This document shows positions 1 to 8,767 of a stretch of DNA of 64,000 bases, in pieces; the first letter of the stretch is position 1, and every line of letters begins with the position of its first letter. Under the pieces are notes generated by a model that saw only the letters and a program-made list of their open reading frames with translations, made no database searches and was not told the origin of the DNA. The DNA is from SHVO01 sp041905795. GTDB taxonomy: Bacteria > Pseudomonadota > Alphaproteobacteria > Rhodospirillales > Rhodospirillaceae. Both the position numbers and the translations under genes were made by a program. Location of the stretch: contig JAYRKL010000009.1 in NCBI GenBank assembly GCA_041905795.1, positions 62,001 to 126,000 of the forward strand, read 5' to 3'.

Positions 1-820
1 CCGCGAAGATGAAATCGGTGTGGGCGTCGGGCAGGGCTTCCTTGACGCGGCCTTCGCCGGGGCCGCGGCCGAACAGGCCACCTTGCTGGAAGGCGCGCAT
101 GGCCTGGGTGATCTGATAGGTGTCGCCGCTGGAGGGGTCGAGGAAGCGGTCGACGCGGCTGGTGACGTGCGGGAACACGAAATAGGCGCCGACCAGCGCC
201 GACATGCCGGTGACGACGATCAGGATCACCCAGATCATCGGCAGGCCGGCGATGAAGAACTGTGCCGCCCACACCGAGGACACCACCATGGTCATCCCCA
301 CATCCGGCTGGCTGAGCAGGCAGGCGGCCACCAGCAGCAGAAGGCCCATGGCGATGAGGTTGCCCGGGAAATCCTCGCGCAGGCGATGCTCGGAGAACAT
401 CCAGGCGGCCACCACCACGAAGAACGGCTTGAGGAATTCGGACGGTTGCAGCGATCCGCCGGCGATCCAGCGCTTGGCACCATTGACCTCGGTACCCGCC
501 ACCAGGGTCGCCAGCACCAGCACGCCGAACACCGCGAAGCCGACCACGGCGAAGCGCCGCACCCACAGGGGAGACATGAGCGAGATCGAGAAGATCACCG
601 CCACCACCGCCGGCAGGAACATCATCTGCTTGCGCACGAAGTGGAAAGCGGAGGCGTGGATGCGTTCGGCGGCGGGCGGGCCGGCGGCAAAGTTGAGCAT
701 GACGCCGATGACGATCAGGATGGTGATGGCCGCCAGCATCCATTTGTCCACGGTCCACCACCAGCGGCCGACGGTCGAGGTATCCAGGCGGGTGATGGTA
801 TGGGGCGTCGCCGTGGTCAT
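1..820 (-). CDS. ftsW: FtsW, septal peptidoglycan polymerase (3' end cut by the window edge)
   Basis: This is a SEDS-family polytopic membrane protein that polymerises septal glycan strands together with FtsI at the divisome. About 273 codons are visible and the C-terminus lies outside the window. It starts at ATG 820, whose ATGA overlaps the murD stop, so the two are translationally coupled. After a short cytoplasmic tail and first membrane segment, several hydrophobic helices follow. Near the visible end is the family signature GGLFGRGPGEG followed by LPDAHTDFIFA, which is diagnostic for FtsW/RodA/SpoVE. The place after murD in a dcw cluster argues for FtsW rather than RodA. The ORF has no internal stop. 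murG and murC would be expected beyond position 1, but that is inference. Confidence 0.93.
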   Translation of the reverse strand, partial: MTTATPHTITRLDTSTVGRWWWTVDKWMLAAITILIVIGVMLNFAAGPPAAERIHASAFHFVRKQMMFLPAVVAVIFSISLMSPLWVRRFAVVGFAVFGVLVLATLVAGTEVNGAKRWIAGGSLQPSEFLKPFFVVVAAWMFSEHRLREDFPGNLIAMGLLLLVAACLLSQPDVGMTMVVSSVWAAQFFIAGLPMIWVILIVVTGMSALVGAYFVFPHVTSRVDRFLDPSSGDTYQITQAMRAFQQGGLFGRGPGEGRVKEALPDAHTDFIFA

Positions 821-2211
821 GCGGACATCTCTTGTTTGGGCCAGAGCTTCAAGACTTCGGCGCGGAAGCGGTCGCCGCGGTCCTCGAAGCTCTTGAACAT
901 GTCGAACGAGGCGCAGGCCGGGGACAGCAGAACCGTCGCGCCCGGCAATTTTTCCGCGAGCGCCATCTCGCCGGCTTCGGCGATGGCGGTTTCCATGGTG
1001 TCGCAGTGCGTGAACGACGCTTTGCCTTCCAGCGTCTCGGCAAAGTCATTCGCCGCCTTGCCGATCAGGAAGGCGCGGCGGATGCGGCCGAACAGGGGCA
1101 CCAGGCTCCTGATACCGCCTTCCTTAGGAACGCCGCCGGCGATCCAATAGATGTTCCGGTAGCAGGCCAGCGCCTTCTCGGCGGCGTCGGCGTTGGTCGC
1201 CTTGCTGTCGTTGACGAAGCTGACGCCGCCGACCTGCTGCACCAGCTCCTGGCGATGCTTGAGGCCGGGGAAGCTGCGCATGCCTTCGGCGATGGCGTCG
1301 TAAGAAATGCCCGAGGCGCGCGCCGCCGCCGCCGCCGCCGCCGCGTTCTGCCAATTATGGACGCCGGGCAGGCGCGCGACGGTGGTGAGGTCGATGATGG
1401 TGACCGGCTGAGCGCCCGTGGCGTCGATCAGTTGGCCGTCCTGCACGTAGAAGCCGCCGGGGGCGGCCTGCTTGGCGGAGATCGGCCACACCGTATGCAG
1501 GCCGTCGCGGCGCAGGGCCTCGGCCAGCGCCACGCTGTGCGGATCGTCGATGCCGATGATGGCGACGCGGGGCGGGCGCTGATGGCTGAAGATGCGCCGC
1601 TTGGCGGCGATATAGCCGTCCATGCCGCCGTGGCGGTCCAGGTGGTCGGCGGTGATGTTGAGCAGCACCGCGGTCTCGCAGGCGAGATGCGGCACCAGTT
1701 CCAGCTGGTAGGATGAGAGTTCCAGCACATAGGTGCCGTCGCGGCCGAGCGGCTCCAGGTCCAGGGCCGGGATGCCGATATTGCCGCCGGCGGCGACCTT
1801 GCGGCCGGCGGCGGCGAAGATATGGGCGGTCAGCGCCGTGGTGGTGGACTTGCCGTTGGTGCCGGTGATGCCGATGACGGTCGCTTCGGTCTGGGCTTCG
1901 AGCAGCAGGTCGACGTCGCAGGCGAGCGGGATGTTCTGGGCGCGGGCCTTGGTGGCCAGCGCATGCGGCCGTGGATAGGTATGCGGGATGCCGGGGCTCC
2001 ACACCACCGTGCGCACACCGGACAACGGCGCGGCGACGCCATCGAATGCACGGAAGCCCTTGGCGGTGCCCTGGGCGAGGCTCGCGGGCTGGTCGTCCCA
2101 CACCGCCACGTCGGCGCCGCTGGCGCGCAACGAGGCCGCCGCCGACAGGCCGGATTTCCCGAGACCCATCACGACAACCTTCTCGCCCGCGTAGCGGTAG
2201 GTAGGAACCAT
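817..2211 (-). CDS. murD: UDP-N-acetylmuramoyl-L-alanine--D-glutamate ligase
   Basis: MurD is the cytoplasmic ATP-dependent Mur ligase that adds D-Glu to UDP-MurNAc-L-Ala. The 464-residue protein has an N-terminal Rossmann-like UDP-binding part (VVVMGLGKSG near residue 12), the Mur ligase ATP loop GTNGKST at about 117-123, and a C-terminal domain with NDSKATN. Length is normal for the family. I chose ATG 2211 because MVPTYRYAGEKV lines up with usual MurD N-termini; a GTG at 2217 is the alternative. It lies 7 nt behind mraY, and its stop overlaps the ftsW start (ATGA). Confidence 0.95.
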   Translation of the reverse strand: MVPTYRYAGEKVVVMGLGKSGLSAAASLRASGADVAVWDDQPASLAQGTAKGFRAFDGVAAPLSGVRTVVWSPGIPHTYPRPHALATKARAQNIPLACDVDLLLEAQTEATVIGITGTNGKSTTTALTAHIFAAAGRKVAAGGNIGIPALDLEPLGRDGTYVLELSSYQLELVPHLACETAVLLNITADHLDRHGGMDGYIAAKRRIFSHQRPPRVAIIGIDDPHSVALAEALRRDGLHTVWPISAKQAAPGGFYVQDGQLIDATGAQPVTIIDLTTVARLPGVHNWQNAAAAAAAARASGISYDAIAEGMRSFPGLKHRQELVQQVGGVSFVNDSKATNADAAEKALACYRNIYWIAGGVPKEGGIRSLVPLFGRIRRAFLIGKAANDFAETLEGKASFTHCDTMETAIAEAGEMALAEKLPGATVLLSPACASFDMFKSFEDRGDRFRAEVLKLWPKQEMSA

Positions 2212-2218
2212 GGACACT

Positions 2219-3304
2219 CTATCTCAGCTTCAAGGTGGCGAGGCCGGCGATGGCCAGGATCACGGCGACGATCCAAGCGCGGATGACGATGGTCGATTCC
2301 GCCCAGCCCTTCTCTTCGTAATGGTGGTGCAGCGGCGCCATGCGGAAGACGCGCTTGCCTGTCAGCTTGAACGAGGCGACCTGCACGATCACCGACACCG
2401 TTTCCAGCACGAACAGCCCGCCGACGATGGCGAGCACGATCTCGTGCTTGGTGATGACAGCCGTCACACCCAGAGCGCCGCCCATGGCCAGAGAACCCGT
2501 GTCGCCCATGAACACCATGGCGGGCGGGGCGTTGAACCACAGGAAGCCGAGGCCGGCGCCGACCACGGCGGCCAGGAACACCGCCAGCTCGCCCGCGCCG
2601 GGCACGTGATGGACCTGCAGGTAGTTGGCGAACACCAGGTTGCCGATCAGGTAGGAGATGATCAGGAAGGTGCCGGCCGCCAGCATCACCGGCACGATCG
2701 CCAGGCCATCGAGGCCGTCGGTCAGGTTCACGGAATTGGCCGCGCCCACGATCACGAACACCATCACCGGCACGTAGAAGAGGCCGAGGTTGATCATGGC
2801 TTCCTTGAAGAACGGCAACATCAGGGCGTGGTCGGCGGGGCCGGTGTTGACGACGGTGATGGCATAGGCGGCCGCGCCGCCGATCACGATCTCCGCCGCC
2901 AGCTTGATGCGGCCCGAGACGCCGCCGGTGGAACGCTTGGTGACCTTGCGGTAGTCGTCGGCGAAGCCCACCAGGCCGAAACCCAGCGTCACCGCGAGCG
3001 CGATCCAGATGTAGCGGTTGGTGAGGTCGGCCCACAGCAGGGTGGCGATGCCGATGCCCAGCAGCATGAGCACGCCGCCCATGGTGGGCGTGCCCTGCTT
3101 GGTGATGAGATGTCCTTTGGGTCCGTCGGTGCGGATCGGCTGGCCGCGGCCCTGCTTGGACCGCAGCCAGTCGATCAGCGAAGGCCCGAGCACGAAGGAC
3201 ACCAAGAGCGCCGTCATGATGGCGCCGCCCGCCCGGAAGGTCAGGTAGCGGAACAGGTTGAGGACGTTGACCTGCTGCGACAGCTCGGAAAGGAAATAAA
3301 GCAT
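2219..3304 (-). CDS. mraY: Phospho-N-acetylmuramoyl-pentapeptide transferase
   Basis: MraY is an integral membrane enzyme that transfers phospho-MurNAc-pentapeptide to undecaprenyl phosphate, making lipid I. The 361-residue protein is almost wholly hydrophobic, with about ten predicted membrane segments. It contains the family's cytoplasmic motifs: FADDYRK around residue 115, NLTDGLDGLA around 195, and the histidine-rich MAPLHHHYEEKGW near 320, which are Mg2+ and nucleotide contacts. Length and motif order are standard. It sits between murF (7 nt upstream) and murD (7 nt downstream) in the cell-wall operon. No oddities are seen. Confidence 0.97.
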   Translation of the reverse strand: MLYFLSELSQQVNVLNLFRYLTFRAGGAIMTALLVSFVLGPSLIDWLRSKQGRGQPIRTDGPKGHLITKQGTPTMGGVLMLLGIGIATLLWADLTNRYIWIALAVTLGFGLVGFADDYRKVTKRSTGGVSGRIKLAAEIVIGGAAAYAITVVNTGPADHALMLPFFKEAMINLGLFYVPVMVFVIVGAANSVNLTDGLDGLAIVPVMLAAGTFLIISYLIGNLVFANYLQVHHVPGAGELAVFLAAVVGAGLGFLWFNAPPAMVFMGDTGSLAMGGALGVTAVITKHEIVLAIVGGLFVLETVSVIVQVASFKLTGKRVFRMAPLHHHYEEKGWAESTIVIRAWIVAVILAIAGLATLKLR

Positions 3305-3311
3305 GCGGGTC

Positions 3312-4727
3312 CTATTCCTTTGTGCCGAGGGCTTCGACGACCAGGTCCATGCGGCTCGCGTGCGAGCCCTTGACCGCGACCACGTCGCCGGCGCGCATGT
3401 CTTTCTCGAGGACGCCGATCAAGGCGGCGGAGTCGGGCGCGTGGGCGCCGCGCATCTTTTCCGGCAGCGCGTCGTGCAGGTGCTTCATCATCGGGCCGGC
3501 GGTGTAGACCAGGTCGATGTGCGCGGCCTTCAGGCTGTCGGCGAGGCCGGCGTGCAGCTCGGCGGCCTTGGTCCCCAGTTCGCGCATGTCGCCCAGCACC
3601 ATGATTAGGCGGCCTGAAGCGCCGCCGACCGGCTGGTGCATCTGCGCCATGGTGTCGGCCAGCACACGCACGGCTGCAGGACTGGCGTTGTAGCTTTCGT
3701 CGATCAAGAGCACTTTGCCGCCGGCGACCGTGAGGCGCTTGCGCGCGCCGCGGCCCACGGGGGCGGCGAGCCGCGCCAGCGCGGCGGCGGCGAGGTGGAT
3801 ATTGCCGCCGATGGCCTTCACCGCGGCGATGGCGGCGATGCTGTTCAGCGCCCAGTGCCGGCCGCTGACGATCATGTCGTACATGATGCGTTCGTTGTCG
3901 AACTCGGCGGCGACCTGTGTGCCGTCGGGCGTCAGCGACCAGGCGAACAGGCGCGCGGCGGCTTCGCCGCCGGTGCCGAAGGCGACGATCCTGGCGCCAT
4001 AACGCTTCGCCGCCGCCGACAGACGCCCATAGTGCGGATTGTCCGAGGGCATGACGGCGACGCCGCCCGGCTCCAGGCCGGCCATGATCGCGGCCTTCTC
4101 CTCGGCGATCTCGCCGACCGAGGCGAAGAACTCGAGGTGCGCCGCTTCGACGGTGGTGATCACCGCGGCGTGCGGGCGCACCAGCTTGGACAAGGGCGCG
4201 ATCTCGCCGGGATGATTCATGCCCAGTTCGAATACGCCGAACTGTGTCGCCGCCGGCATACGGGCCAAGGATAGCGGCACGCCCCAGTGATTGTTGAGGT
4301 TGCCTTCGGTGGCGTGGGTGGCGCCTTGAACGGCCAGGGCCAGCTTGAGCGCTTCCTTGGTGCCGGTCTTGCCGACGCTGCCGGTGACGGCGATGATTTT
4401 GGCCTCGGTACGGGCGCGGGCGGCGCGCGCCAGATTTTCCAGCGCGAGAAACGTATCCTTAACCACGATCAGGCGATCATGGTATTCGCCGGACTCCGGC
4501 ACCGCTTGATGCACGATAGCGCCGGCCGCGCCTTTCTTCAGGGCTTCGGCCACATAGCCGTGGCCGTCGAAGCTCGGCCCTTTCAACGCAATGAACAGAT
4601 CCCCGGCTGCGACCGTGCGGCTGTCGATGGAGATGCCGGTGGCGCTCCAGGTGCCGGTGCAGGTTCCGGAAACGGCTTTGGCGGCGTCGGCGGCGGTCCA
4701 GAGCGGCGCGGACTTCATCGGCTTCAT
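3312..4727 (-). CDS. murF: UDP-MurNAc-tripeptide--D-alanyl-D-alanine ligase
   Basis: MurF adds the D-Ala-D-Ala dipeptide to UDP-MurNAc-tripeptide, the last cytoplasmic step of precursor synthesis. The 471-residue protein carries the ATP loop in the MurF-typical form TGSVGKTGTKE near residue 115, then NHPGEIAPL and the C-terminal ESYNASP segment near 345, all characteristic of MurF. It begins at ATG 4727, overlapping the murE stop as ATGA, so murE and murF are probably coupled. An internal ATG three codons later is a less likely start. The gene is intact. Confidence 0.96.
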   Translation of the reverse strand: MKPMKSAPLWTAADAAKAVSGTCTGTWSATGISIDSRTVAAGDLFIALKGPSFDGHGYVAEALKKGAAGAIVHQAVPESGEYHDRLIVVKDTFLALENLARAARARTEAKIIAVTGSVGKTGTKEALKLALAVQGATHATEGNLNNHWGVPLSLARMPAATQFGVFELGMNHPGEIAPLSKLVRPHAAVITTVEAAHLEFFASVGEIAEEKAAIMAGLEPGGVAVMPSDNPHYGRLSAAAKRYGARIVAFGTGGEAAARLFAWSLTPDGTQVAAEFDNERIMYDMIVSGRHWALNSIAAIAAVKAIGGNIHLAAAALARLAAPVGRGARKRLTVAGGKVLLIDESYNASPAAVRVLADTMAQMHQPVGGASGRLIMVLGDMRELGTKAAELHAGLADSLKAAHIDLVYTAGPMMKHLHDALPEKMRGAHAPDSAALIGVLEKDMRAGDVVAVKGSHASRMDLVVEALGTKE

Positions 4728-6175
4728 ACCCGGCCTCCCGCGGCCCGCAACGCCTCGCGCGCCACGTCGCGGTCGTCGAAGGGAATCACCGTGTCGCCCA
4801 CGGTCTGGCCGGTCTCATGGCCCTTGCCCGCCAGCAGCAGTACGTCGCCGGCCTTGAGCCCGGCGACGGCGGCGGCAATGGCTTCGGCGCGGTCGCCGAT
4901 CTCGGTGGCGCCCGGCGCGCCCTGCAGGACTTCGGCGCGGATGGCGGCCGGCACCTCGGAACGCGGATTGTCGTCGGTGACATAGACCCGGTCGGCCAGC
5001 GCCGTGGCGCGTTCGCCCATCAGGCGGCGCTTGCCGCGGTCGCGGTCGCCGCCACAGCCGAACACGATGGTGAGTTTACCGCGCGTATGCGGGCGCAGCG
5101 CGTTCAACACGGTTTCGATGGCGTCCGGCGTATGGGCGTAGTCGACATAGACGGGCGCGCCGCCGGACGCCGCGCCCACGTATTCCATGCGGCCCGGTAC
5201 GCCCTTGAGATGTCCGAGCGCCGCCACCGCGGCATCCGGATCGGCGCCGCCGGCCAGCACGAAGCCAAGCGCGCACAGGGCATTGCCGATCTGGAAGGTG
5301 CCGGCCAGGGGCAGCAGTACGTGGTGCGTCTTGCCGAACACCGAAAGCTTCAGATCGAAGCCTTCCGCGACGATGCGGCTTTCGACGACCCGCAGCGCCG
5401 TGCCGGCCTTGCCGTAGCTGATGACCTTGTGGTCGCGCAGGCGGCAGGCGGCCTCGAAAGCCGGGAACTCGGAGCTGTCGGCGTTCAGCACCGCGACGCC
5501 GCCGGGCAGCATCACGTCCGAGAACAGACGCAGCTTGGCGGCGATATAGGCCGCCATGGAGCCGTGGTAGTCGAGGTGATCGCGCGACAAGGTGGTGAAG
5601 CCGCCGATGGCGATGCGCACACCGTCGATGCGGTACTGGTGCAGGCCGTGGCTGGAGGCTTCCATGGCGAGATGGGTGACGCCGCCGGCGGCCATCTCGC
5701 TGAGGATCTGGTGGAGGCGCACCGGGTCGGGCGTGGTGAGTTTGCCGGGCATATCGTAATTGGGCGCGAAGGCGCCGAGCGTGCCGATATAGCCGGCCTG
5801 GCGGCCGAGCACGGTCCAGAGCTGGCGGGTGAAATGGGCGGCCGAGGTCTTGCCGTTGGTGCCGGTGACGGCGGCGACGGTCTCGGGCTGTCCGGCGTAG
5901 AAGCGCGCCGCCAGCAAGGCGAAGCGGCGGCGCGGATTGGAATCGAGGATCAGGCGCGCGGAGGCGCCGTCGATCACCGTACCCGGCGGCGCCAGGATCG
6001 CGCTGGCGCCGCGCTTGACGGCGTCGGCGATGAAGGCGCGGCCGTCGGCCTTGGCGCCCGACAGGGCGGCGAACAGGAATCCCGGCTGCACTTTCCGGGA
6101 ATCCTCGGTCAGTCCGGCGATATCCAGATCGAGGTCGCGGCTGAGCCGCGCCATTTCGTTGACCTGAAAATTCAT
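4724..6175 (-). CDS. murE: UDP-MurNAc-L-Ala-D-Glu--meso-diaminopimelate ligase
   Basis: MurE adds the third amino acid of the stem peptide. The 483-residue product has the N-terminal nucleotide-binding domain, the ATP loop GTNGKT at about 105-110, and a C-terminal DDNPRSE. DNPR is the established signature for meso-diaminopimelate rather than lysine, so a standard Gram-negative A1-gamma wall is expected. I start at ATG 6175 because GAGGA lies 7 nt before it. A longer in-frame version from GTG 6217 would overlap ftsI by 23 nt but has a poorly spaced ribosome site. The stop overlaps murF (ATGA). Confidence 0.95.
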   Translation of the reverse strand: MNFQVNEMARLSRDLDLDIAGLTEDSRKVQPGFLFAALSGAKADGRAFIADAVKRGASAILAPPGTVIDGASARLILDSNPRRRFALLAARFYAGQPETVAAVTGTNGKTSAAHFTRQLWTVLGRQAGYIGTLGAFAPNYDMPGKLTTPDPVRLHQILSEMAAGGVTHLAMEASSHGLHQYRIDGVRIAIGGFTTLSRDHLDYHGSMAAYIAAKLRLFSDVMLPGGVAVLNADSSEFPAFEAACRLRDHKVISYGKAGTALRVVESRIVAEGFDLKLSVFGKTHHVLLPLAGTFQIGNALCALGFVLAGGADPDAAVAALGHLKGVPGRMEYVGAASGGAPVYVDYAHTPDAIETVLNALRPHTRGKLTIVFGCGGDRDRGKRRLMGERATALADRVYVTDDNPRSEVPAAIRAEVLQGAPGATEIGDRAEAIAAAVAGLKAGDVLLLAGKGHETGQTVGDTVIPFDDRDVAREALRAAGGRV

Positions 6176-6194
6176 TGCCTGTTCCTCGAGCAGA

Positions 6195-8213
6195 TCACTG
6201 AGGCGCACCGGTGACACCCTCCGCCTTCGCCTTGGTCACCGGCAGGTCGCCAATCAGATCGCCGATGGAGTCGGAGTCCGAAGCGCTCGCATTTGTTCCG
6301 GCGGGTTCGGCGGTCAGACCCGGGGACTCGGCATAAATGTCCGCGGCCTTCGCGGAGTCCAGCGGCGCGGCCGGTGCGATCGGTTTCGCGACCGCCTCGG
6401 CGCGCGCGGCGGTCTTCACCAGGGCTGACGAAGACGTGGAGCCGGCGGCGTATTCGTCCTTGCCGCCGTTGGTGTAGGCGGCCATCAGGGACACCAGCGG
6501 CTGGAAATTGTCGTCATGGCCTAACGGGAAAACGCCGAGCATGGGGCCGATCTTGGCGACGATGTCGCCGGTCGTGGGCACAGCATTCCAACCGGCTGTG
6601 GCGAAATTGTAGGTCTCCTTGATGCCCTTGGGCTCATCGAGCAGGACGAAAACCACGTAACGAGGGGCGTCGATGGGGAACGAGGACACGAAAATGGTGC
6701 GGTTGGACGACTTCAGGTAGCCGCCGTGGGCCGAGACCTTGTCGGCCGAGCCGGTCTTTCCGCCCACCAGATAGCCGGGGACGTCGGCCTGGCGGCCGGT
6801 GCCGCCCGGGGCGTCCACCACCATGCGCATGAGGGCGCGCATGGCGTCCGAGGTCGGCCGCGAGATCACGCGCTTGCCTTCGGGCGCGCTGGTGCGGCGC
6901 ATGATCGTGGGGGGATACAGCATCCCGCCGTTGACCAGCGAAGAGACGCCCGCCGCCACATGCACCGGCGTCACGGAAATGCCATGGCCGTAGGAAATGG
7001 TGATGGTGTTGATCTCGCGCCAGGTGGACGGGTACCGGGGCGATCCGGTTTCCGGCAATTCGAGCTTGAGCGGCGTCAGCAGCCCGAACTTGCGCAGATA
7101 TTCCTTCTGCGTCTCGGTGCCGGCCTCCAGCGCCATCTTGGCGGCGCCGATGTTGGACGAATGCACCATGATCTCGGCCACCGACATGGTGCGCTTGAGG
7201 CCGTGGTAGTCGTTGATGGTGAAGCGGCCCATCTTGATGGGCTGCGAGGCGTCGAACTCGCTGTCGATCTTGGCGGCGCCGCTTTCCAGCGCCATGGCCG
7301 TGGTGAACAGCTTGAAGGTCGAGCCCATCTCGTAGAGCCCGAGGGTCGAGCGGTTGAACCGCGGATCGTTCTCGATCATGCCGGCGGTCTTGATCTCGCC
7401 GACCGCCTTGGGGTCGTAGTCGGGCAGGGACACCATGGCGAGGATCTCGCCGGTGTTGACGTCCATGACCACGCTGCTGCCGCCGACCGCATGGAACCGA
7501 TTGACCGAATAGGCCAGCGATTCATGCACCGCGTGCTGGACGCGCACGTCGAGCGACAGCACCAGCGGCTCGTTTTTGGTGGTGAGGGCCTCGTCGAAGG
7601 TCTTCTCGACCCCGGCGATGCCGTGGTTGTCGGGATCGGTGTTGCCGGTGATATGGGCGAACAGCGAGCTGTGCAGGTAGGCGCGGCTCTCGGAGTTCTC
7701 GAACGATACGCCGGGGATGCCCAGGCGGTTGACGGCGAGCTGTTCGTCCGGCGTCAGGTTGCGGCGCAGGTAGATGAAGCGCTGGCCCGAGGTGAGGCGC
7801 TTGAGCACGTCGTCGTATTTGAGGTCGGGCAGGGTGGCGGTGAGCTTGGCGGCGGCGGTGGCGGCGTCGGGAACCGCCTGGGAGTCGGCGAACAGGTTCA
7901 CCGTCGGCAGGTTGGTGGCGATGATGACGCCGTTACGGTCGACGATGTCGGCGCGGGCCATGGGCGAGCGGCCGGGCTCGCGCGGGCGTGCCAGCACCGA
8001 CGGGCCGTCGCCGAGCACCATGAGGTCGATCAGGCGCACGCCGATCAGGGAGAAGGCCACGGCCACCAGGCCGGCGGTGACCACCAGGCGCATGCGGCCG
8101 GTCTCGATGGCGTGCTTGGTGGCGCCGTGCAGGCGCAGTTTGGGCTGGCGCGCCGGCTTCACTTCCTCGCCGGGGAACAGGAACGGGCGGCGCTTGCGCG
8201 TGCGGCCGATCAT
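6195..8213 (-). CDS. ftsI: Peptidoglycan D,D-transpeptidase FtsI (PBP3)
   Basis: FtsI is the class B penicillin-binding protein of the divisome that crosslinks septal peptidoglycan. The 672-residue protein has a short basic cytoplasmic tail, one membrane anchor at about 43-65, a pedestal domain, and the transpeptidase domain. All three active-site motifs are present: SxxK as STFK at 298-301, SSN at 352-354, and KTG at 486-488. It also has a C-terminal tail of about 90 residues, rich in Ala, Ser and Thr, beyond the catalytic domain. It begins at ATG 8213, overlapping the ftsL stop (ATGA). MurE follows 19 nt after its stop. Confidence 0.96.
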   Translation of the reverse strand: MIGRTRKRRPFLFPGEEVKPARQPKLRLHGATKHAIETGRMRLVVTAGLVAVAFSLIGVRLIDLMVLGDGPSVLARPREPGRSPMARADIVDRNGVIIATNLPTVNLFADSQAVPDAATAAAKLTATLPDLKYDDVLKRLTSGQRFIYLRRNLTPDEQLAVNRLGIPGVSFENSESRAYLHSSLFAHITGNTDPDNHGIAGVEKTFDEALTTKNEPLVLSLDVRVQHAVHESLAYSVNRFHAVGGSSVVMDVNTGEILAMVSLPDYDPKAVGEIKTAGMIENDPRFNRSTLGLYEMGSTFKLFTTAMALESGAAKIDSEFDASQPIKMGRFTINDYHGLKRTMSVAEIMVHSSNIGAAKMALEAGTETQKEYLRKFGLLTPLKLELPETGSPRYPSTWREINTITISYGHGISVTPVHVAAGVSSLVNGGMLYPPTIMRRTSAPEGKRVISRPTSDAMRALMRMVVDAPGGTGRQADVPGYLVGGKTGSADKVSAHGGYLKSSNRTIFVSSFPIDAPRYVVFVLLDEPKGIKETYNFATAGWNAVPTTGDIVAKIGPMLGVFPLGHDDNFQPLVSLMAAYTNGGKDEYAAGSTSSSALVKTAARAEAVAKPIAPAAPLDSAKAADIYAESPGLTAEPAGTNASASDSDSIGDLIGDLPVTKAKAEGVTGAPQ

Positions 8214-8767
8214 TTGCCGGCCTCCTGTTCATTGTTTGGTCGTGTGTCCGGACGGAAAACCGGTGCCCACTTTTCCTGGACACCCTCCAGAGCAGTGGTC
8301 GCCCCAACAGCCGACGGCAGCAACAAGCGCTGAAGACGGGCGTAAGTGACCGACAAGATGCTGGGGCGTTCGGTGGCAGCGGCCTGGAGATAGGGCTGCT
8401 GCAATTCGGTATGGAACTGCGGCGCGCGCGGCGCCGCCGGCCGGTCTTGCGCCGGCGGTTCAAAGGTGACCGTGGGCGCAGTTTCGGACGTCGGCGTCTT
8501 GAACGGCAGGCTGGCGATGGTGGCGACGTTGCCGGGCTGGGGCGGATGGAAACCCAGGTATTCCTCGCTCTGGCGGCGCAGGCGTTCCGGGTTGTTGAGA
8601 TAGGTCCACTCGGCTTCCAGCACGCGGATGGCGCCGCGGTCACGCGCGATCTGCGCGCGCTTGGCGACCAGTTGATGTTCCAGCTCCTGCACCTTGTGCT
8701 TGAGCAGGAACAGCGCCACGGCCACGGCGATGGTCAGGATCGCCCACATGAAGTGCGAAACCCTCAT
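8210..8767 (-). CDS. ftsL: Cell division protein FtsL with a repeat-derived C-terminal tail
   Basis: FtsL is a small bitopic divisome protein that works with FtsB and FtsQ to activate FtsW/FtsI. The 185-residue product starts with a single membrane helix (about residues 7-22), followed by a coiled-coil stretch (HKVQELEHQLVAKRAQI) and the NNPERLRRQSEEYLGF segment typical of alphaproteobacterial FtsL. The rest is a Pro/Ala-rich extension. Residues of about 159-178, including KWAPVFRPDTRPNN, are encoded by a copy of the dispersed palindromic repeat at 8235-8292, so this tail is probably not ancestral FtsL. The gene is ATGA-coupled to both rsmH and ftsI. Identification rests on position, topology and the conserved NNPERL block. 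Confidence 0.88.
   Translation of the reverse strand: MRVSHFMWAILTIAVAVALFLLKHKVQELEHQLVAKRAQIARDRGAIRVLEAEWTYLNNPERLRRQSEEYLGFHPPQPGNVATIASLPFKTPTSETAPTVTFEPPAQDRPAAPRAPQFHTELQQPYLQAAATERPSILSVTYARLQRLLLPSAVGATTALEGVQEKWAPVFRPDTRPNNEQEAGK
8235..8292. repeat. Family A palindromic repeat (module 2) inside the ftsL coding region
   Basis: This 58-bp half-element starts TTTGGTCG and has an apical AACCGGTGCCCACTT like the intergenic copies at 21241, 31231 and 43345. Its stem GTGTCC...GGAAAA pairs with TTTTCC...GGACAC. It lacks module 1 and the CTAG ends, reading CTCCAG where the others read CTCTAG. It is read in frame as the FtsL tail. Confidence 0.75.
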
